From positions 62,001-126,000 of the forward strand of contig CAYPNF010000001.1 in the NCBI GenBank assembly GCA_964411985.1: a stretch of DNA of 64,000 nucleotides. The letters are read 5' to 3'. Under the pieces are notes generated by a model. The model was not told where the DNA came from, made no database searches, and saw only the letters and a list, made by a program, of their open reading frames with translations. The translations under genes were made by a program, and so were the position numbers. Source of the DNA: CAYPNF01 sp964411985 (GTDB taxonomy: Bacteria > Verrucomicrobiota > Verrucomicrobiia > Limisphaerales > J093). This document shows, piece by piece, positions 61,417 to 64,000 of this stretch. The first letter of the stretch is position 1; each line of letters begins with the position of its first letter.

Positions 61417-63282
61417 CTACCGCCCTGAACCAGCGGACCGTTCTACGATGAACGTGAGGTCGTAGGTGGATTTGTCGGTGGACTTCTTCCGCCGCGGGGG
61501 TTCCCGCCCGCCGTCATCGTGGCCGTCCTCGCCAATGCTGTAGAGCACGTAACCGGTCGGAAGAGTCCGATAGCGCAGGGGTGCTCCATCGAAGGGGTCC
61601 TCTGGAATCTGAGGCAGGTAATCGGGGACCAACTCGGACAAGGCTGCAGGCAGTTTGCCGGTTTTCAGGCGAAAACGTTCTGTGGAGAGGGCGGTTTGGG
61701 TGAGGCGAACGAGGGCTTGCGTGGAAGCTTCGCGAAGAGCCAGTTTGGAGAAGGAGGGAAGCATCATGCCACCGAAGAGCTGCTTCTTCTCGCGGGCCAG
61801 CTTTTCTGCGTTGTCGAGGTAGTTCGTAAGCGTGAGATTCTCTGGGTTTGGCAACGCGGCCAGGCTAATCGCCTGCTCCATCGTCTCCAGGAAGAAGCGC
61901 AAGTCGCGTTCCAGGATTCCGCTCCACCAAATTACCCCGGTGGGCTTTCCGGACAGCTGTTGGGGTATATGGGTTTGGCCCTCGTCAGAGCCTCCTGGGC
62001 TGGAACGTTGGAGTTCTTTCCAGGTCATTCGGAAGAAGGGAGCCAGCACCGCGCGTTCACCGATCAACGCGTTGGGGAGGAGATTGGTGGTAGCGACGCG
62101 AGAGAAGGAGGTCTGGAGGGAGGCGTATGTCTCGTCGTTTGGACTCGCTTGGTTGAGACAACGCTCCGTGGTCCGAGCAGCCGTCCGAATCATGGCGGTA
62201 CGGGTAAGGTAAGCGAGTGCGGTGGGCGCAAGGTCGAGTGTGCTGGCGAGCTGGAGTTGGAGGTCGACTTTTGCGGCCAGAGAGTCGGTCTTGCCCGCTT
62301 CGGCTTCGAGGACCGCTTGAAGAGCCTCGATGCGTGCAGCCTCCCGCAACGAACTCAGATGAGTCTGCTCGGTATCCAGTCCGTAGGAATAGTCCACCGG
62401 GTAGCGATAGCGCGGGTAGCGTAAGCCCTCCTGGACCTTAGCCAGTAAGGCCTTGTTGGTCTCAGCATAAGCCGCGACCATCACGCGCACCGAGGGCGCC
62501 CAGCGATTCGTGCGCAGGAAAAGGCTCGCCTCTCGGACCTCGTTCGAGCGGCTATCCGGAAAAGTCCGCAGCAAGGTGAATGCCTGGGTCAATACCAACG
62601 CTCCGTTCTCGGCATCAGGCACGGTTTGCCAAGCGTTCATCTCCAACCCCATGGCAGGCAACCCGGCCGCGCGAATGCGATCCAACTGGCGGGTGACATC
62701 GCGATGAAGATCGACACGCCAGACCAGGAAGGCGGCCAGGCACAGCAGGACCAGGATTTGCATCGCTTTGCCGAACTTGCGCATGAGCGGTGAAGGCGGG
62801 GTGCGTTGTTGACGCAGTTGCTGTAGCTCGCTCTTGAGCCAGGAAAACAGAGTCCTAGGCACCGCACTGGCCCCTGCCCCATCGTTGGGTGTCATGCTTT
62901 CCATGAACTGTCTGCGGATCGAAATGGAATTGATTACAAGCAGTCCAAGGAGGACTATTGTGCCTGCCCCACAGTACCAGCCCACAGGCTCGGCGGATTC
63001 GAAAAGGGCCGCGATCAGCCCGCACCCCACGAGCACCACGATGACCATAAGCGCAGGCCCCAGGAATCGGTGTTCTTTTCCAAGCAGGCCACAAACGCCG
63101 CCGCCCAGCCCAAAAGACAGCATGTACAGTCCAAGGGGTGAGACGTCCGCAAGGAGTTTGCTACCAGTTTCAACGCCTCCAAGCAGGCATAGCGATGCGA
63201 GGAAGGCGACAAGGATGATAGCGAAAGCAAACAGGGCTCCCAGTAGAAACCCTCCGCAGAACCTGTGGTAGGATTCTTTCAC
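61417..63282 (-). CDS. Membrane protein with pseudopilin-like C-terminal motif
   Basis: A 621-residue protein without a known family name. Three to four hydrophobic segments lie in the first 120 residues (GALFAFAIILVAFLASLCL; ALMVIVVLVGCGLIAALF; AGTIVLLGLLVI) and another at about 172-190 (AMQILVLLCLAAFLVW). A long helical soluble region follows. The last 90 residues, RFRLKTGKLPAALSELVP, DPFDGAPLRYR, YVLYSIGEDGHDDGG, match the GspG-like pseudopilin tail common in Planctomycete and Verrucomicrobial hypothetical proteins. Its neighbours are unrelated to secretion. The start ATG 63282 is just after a 126-base gap. Confidence 0.6.
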   Translation of the reverse strand: MKESYHRFCGGFLLGALFAFAIILVAFLASLCLLGGVETGSKLLADVSPLGLYMLSFGLGGGVCGLLGKEHRFLGPALMVIVVLVGCGLIAALFESAEPVGWYCGAGTIVLLGLLVINSISIRRQFMESMTPNDGAGASAVPRTLFSWLKSELQQLRQQRTPPSPLMRKFGKAMQILVLLCLAAFLVWRVDLHRDVTRQLDRIRAAGLPAMGLEMNAWQTVPDAENGALVLTQAFTLLRTFPDSRSNEVREASLFLRTNRWAPSVRVMVAAYAETNKALLAKVQEGLRYPRYRYPVDYSYGLDTEQTHLSSLREAARIEALQAVLEAEAGKTDSLAAKVDLQLQLASTLDLAPTALAYLTRTAMIRTAARTTERCLNQASPNDETYASLQTSFSRVATTNLLPNALIGERAVLAPFFRMTWKELQRSSPGGSDEGQTHIPQQLSGKPTGVIWWSGILERDLRFFLETMEQAISLAALPNPENLTLTNYLDNAEKLAREKKQLFGGMMLPSFSKLALREASTQALVRLTQTALSTERFRLKTGKLPAALSELVPDYLPQIPEDPFDGAPLRYRTLPTGYVLYSIGEDGHDDGGREPPRRKKSTDKSTYDLTFIVERSAGSGR

Positions 63283-63351
63283 TAGGGGGAGTGTTACGCT
63301 TGGGTGCGCTGAGTTTCAATCAGATCTGGCTACGATGCCGCATGGAAGAGA

Positions 63352-63374
63352 GTTGCCCCTCAGCGAGGGGCAAC
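63352..63374 (-). terminator. Hairpin after the LamG-domain gene
   Basis: Perfect 10-bp stem GTTGCCCCTC/GAGGGGCAAC with loop AGC. On the minus strand it lies 34 bases past the stop and is followed by TCTCTTCC, a weak T-tract. Confidence 0.45.
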
Positions 63375-63407
63375 CCACCAGGAGAGGCGAGCCGGGCTTG
63401 ACGAGTC

Positions 63408-64000
63408 TCACGGGGGCGTACTTTTCCAGATTCGGGAAACCTGCTGTTTTGAAGGATCCTGGCTGTTGGCGTAGCCGTCCAAGGCCTTCTCCAGACCGTT
63501 GCAGAGTCGGGCGACCGTGTTGAGATAGAGTTGGTCGGCGGCCGCTTGGGATCGATCGGGGAGTGGGGTCAGTTTTCCTAGCGCCAGCAACCTGGCTCGC
63601 TCCTGAGTCACAGCCAGGCTGCGCACCGCTAGTCGAGCGTGAGCGGCTTCATAAGTCGCGGCGCGCCCAGCTTTTTGCAGGGTTTGGTGAAAGCGGCGCA
63701 TCCGATCCACTTTGGTCAGGAGAGAAGCGAGATCAGGCTTCTCGGCTTGGCGCAGAGTCTCAGAGACCTTCTTGCCGTTCACGTAAAGGGTCGAAGTTCC
63801 ATGCTCATCCACGGTGGCTGCCAGATGCACCCATTCCCCCGGCACGAGCTTCGCTTCATAGGAAAGACTGCCTGCATCGCTGATCAACCGCAGGGCGTTG
63901 CCAGGATGGGTGTCAAAGGTGAAGCCAGTCGCCTGACCGACCGGACATTTGTCCAGCAGCCTTCCTTGGGTGGTCTCTGGACGAACCAAAGCGTAGAGAG
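63408..64000 (-). CDS. LamG-domain protein, 5' end outside the window
   Basis: The last 197 residues of a longer protein; the frame stays open to the window edge (LYALVRPETT before any start), so this is a C-terminal part. A LamG/concanavalin-like lectin domain is evident from ALVRPETTQGRLLDKC, LVPGEWVHLAATVDEHG and LYVNGKKVS. After it comes an alpha-helical tail (residues rich in Ala, Leu, Arg) of about 100 residues with no family I know. Such lectin domains are appended to many secreted hydrolases and surface proteins in this group; the catalytic portion, if any, is upstream. Confidence 0.65.
   Translation of the reverse strand, partial: LYALVRPETTQGRLLDKCPVGQATGFTFDTHPGNALRLISDAGSLSYEAKLVPGEWVHLAATVDEHGTSTLYVNGKKVSETLRQAEKPDLASLLTKVDRMRRFHQTLQKAGRAATYEAAHARLAVRSLAVTQERARLLALGKLTPLPDRSQAAADQLYLNTVARLCNGLEKALDGYANSQDPSKQQVSRIWKSTPP

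Noticed and set aside
1..64000. CRISPR arrays, tRNA, rRNA, transposases
   Set aside because: Looked for repeat-spacer series, T-loop motifs with clover-leaf arms and transposase signatures; none could be supported.

Overview
The window is 64 kb of a GC-rich, diderm bacterial chromosome. I infer a member of Verrucomicrobiota, most like the Pedosphaera/Limisphaerales group, from gene content rather than from any search. The pointers are a prepilin-like protein with an H-x-G/DGHV-type C-terminus, several S1 sulfatases, a DUF2961 (GH172-type) enzyme, large secreted proteins with Ig and CBM9-like modules ending in YYRLRQ, foldback repeats, beta-barrel porins and lipoproteins. No rRNA, tRNA, CRISPR array, transposase or prophage gene was seen.

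Region 1 (1-9.1 kb, plus strand) is mostly core metabolism: a LeuB-type dehydrogenase, a repeat-rich gap leading into a DUF2961 enzyme, a plant-type phosphofructokinase, citramalate synthase and valyl-tRNA synthetase. Citramalate synthase plus LeuB points to isoleucine synthesis that bypasses threonine. Region 2 (9.2-22.8 kb) holds an orphan DUF234-type ATPase, a SWIM/SNF2 helicase, a PadR regulator overlapping a small membrane protein gene, an ABC ATPase directly behind dnaA, glnB-glnA, and an AddB-type nuclease. The gap upstream of dnaA has DnaA-box-like sites and a two-hairpin glnA terminator.

Region 3 (22.8-38.4 kb) is accessory. It contains a pseudopilin-like protein, a modular surface protein, a short GspE ATPase, two divergent secreted/lipoprotein TIM-barrel-like proteins of unknown family, a three-gene sugar-catabolic operon (isomerase, oxidoreductase, DeoC), an EF-hand lipoprotein and a BBP2-type porin. 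Region 4 (38.6-44.7 kb) carries mutY, prolyl oligopeptidase, serine acetyltransferase and a GH51 arabinofuranosidase.

Region 5 (45.0-61.3 kb) is the most interesting part. It is a run of eleven plus-strand genes with short gaps: a phenol-MetA-type outer-membrane protein, a DUF2092 protein, a DUF6515-like protein, a small membrane protein, a BASS-type (bile acid:sodium symporter-like) transporter, a relic of a second outer-membrane protein, another predicted barrel, three sulfatases, an exported Ntn-hydrolase of the choloylglycine hydrolase family, and a 1251-residue DUF748/AsmA-like protein. Together they suggest capture, desulfation, amide cleavage and import of a sulfated N-acyl compound such as a conjugated, sulfated steroid or lipid. 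That function is inference. The window ends with two minus-strand genes: a membrane protein with a pseudopilin-like tail and a truncated LamG-domain protein.
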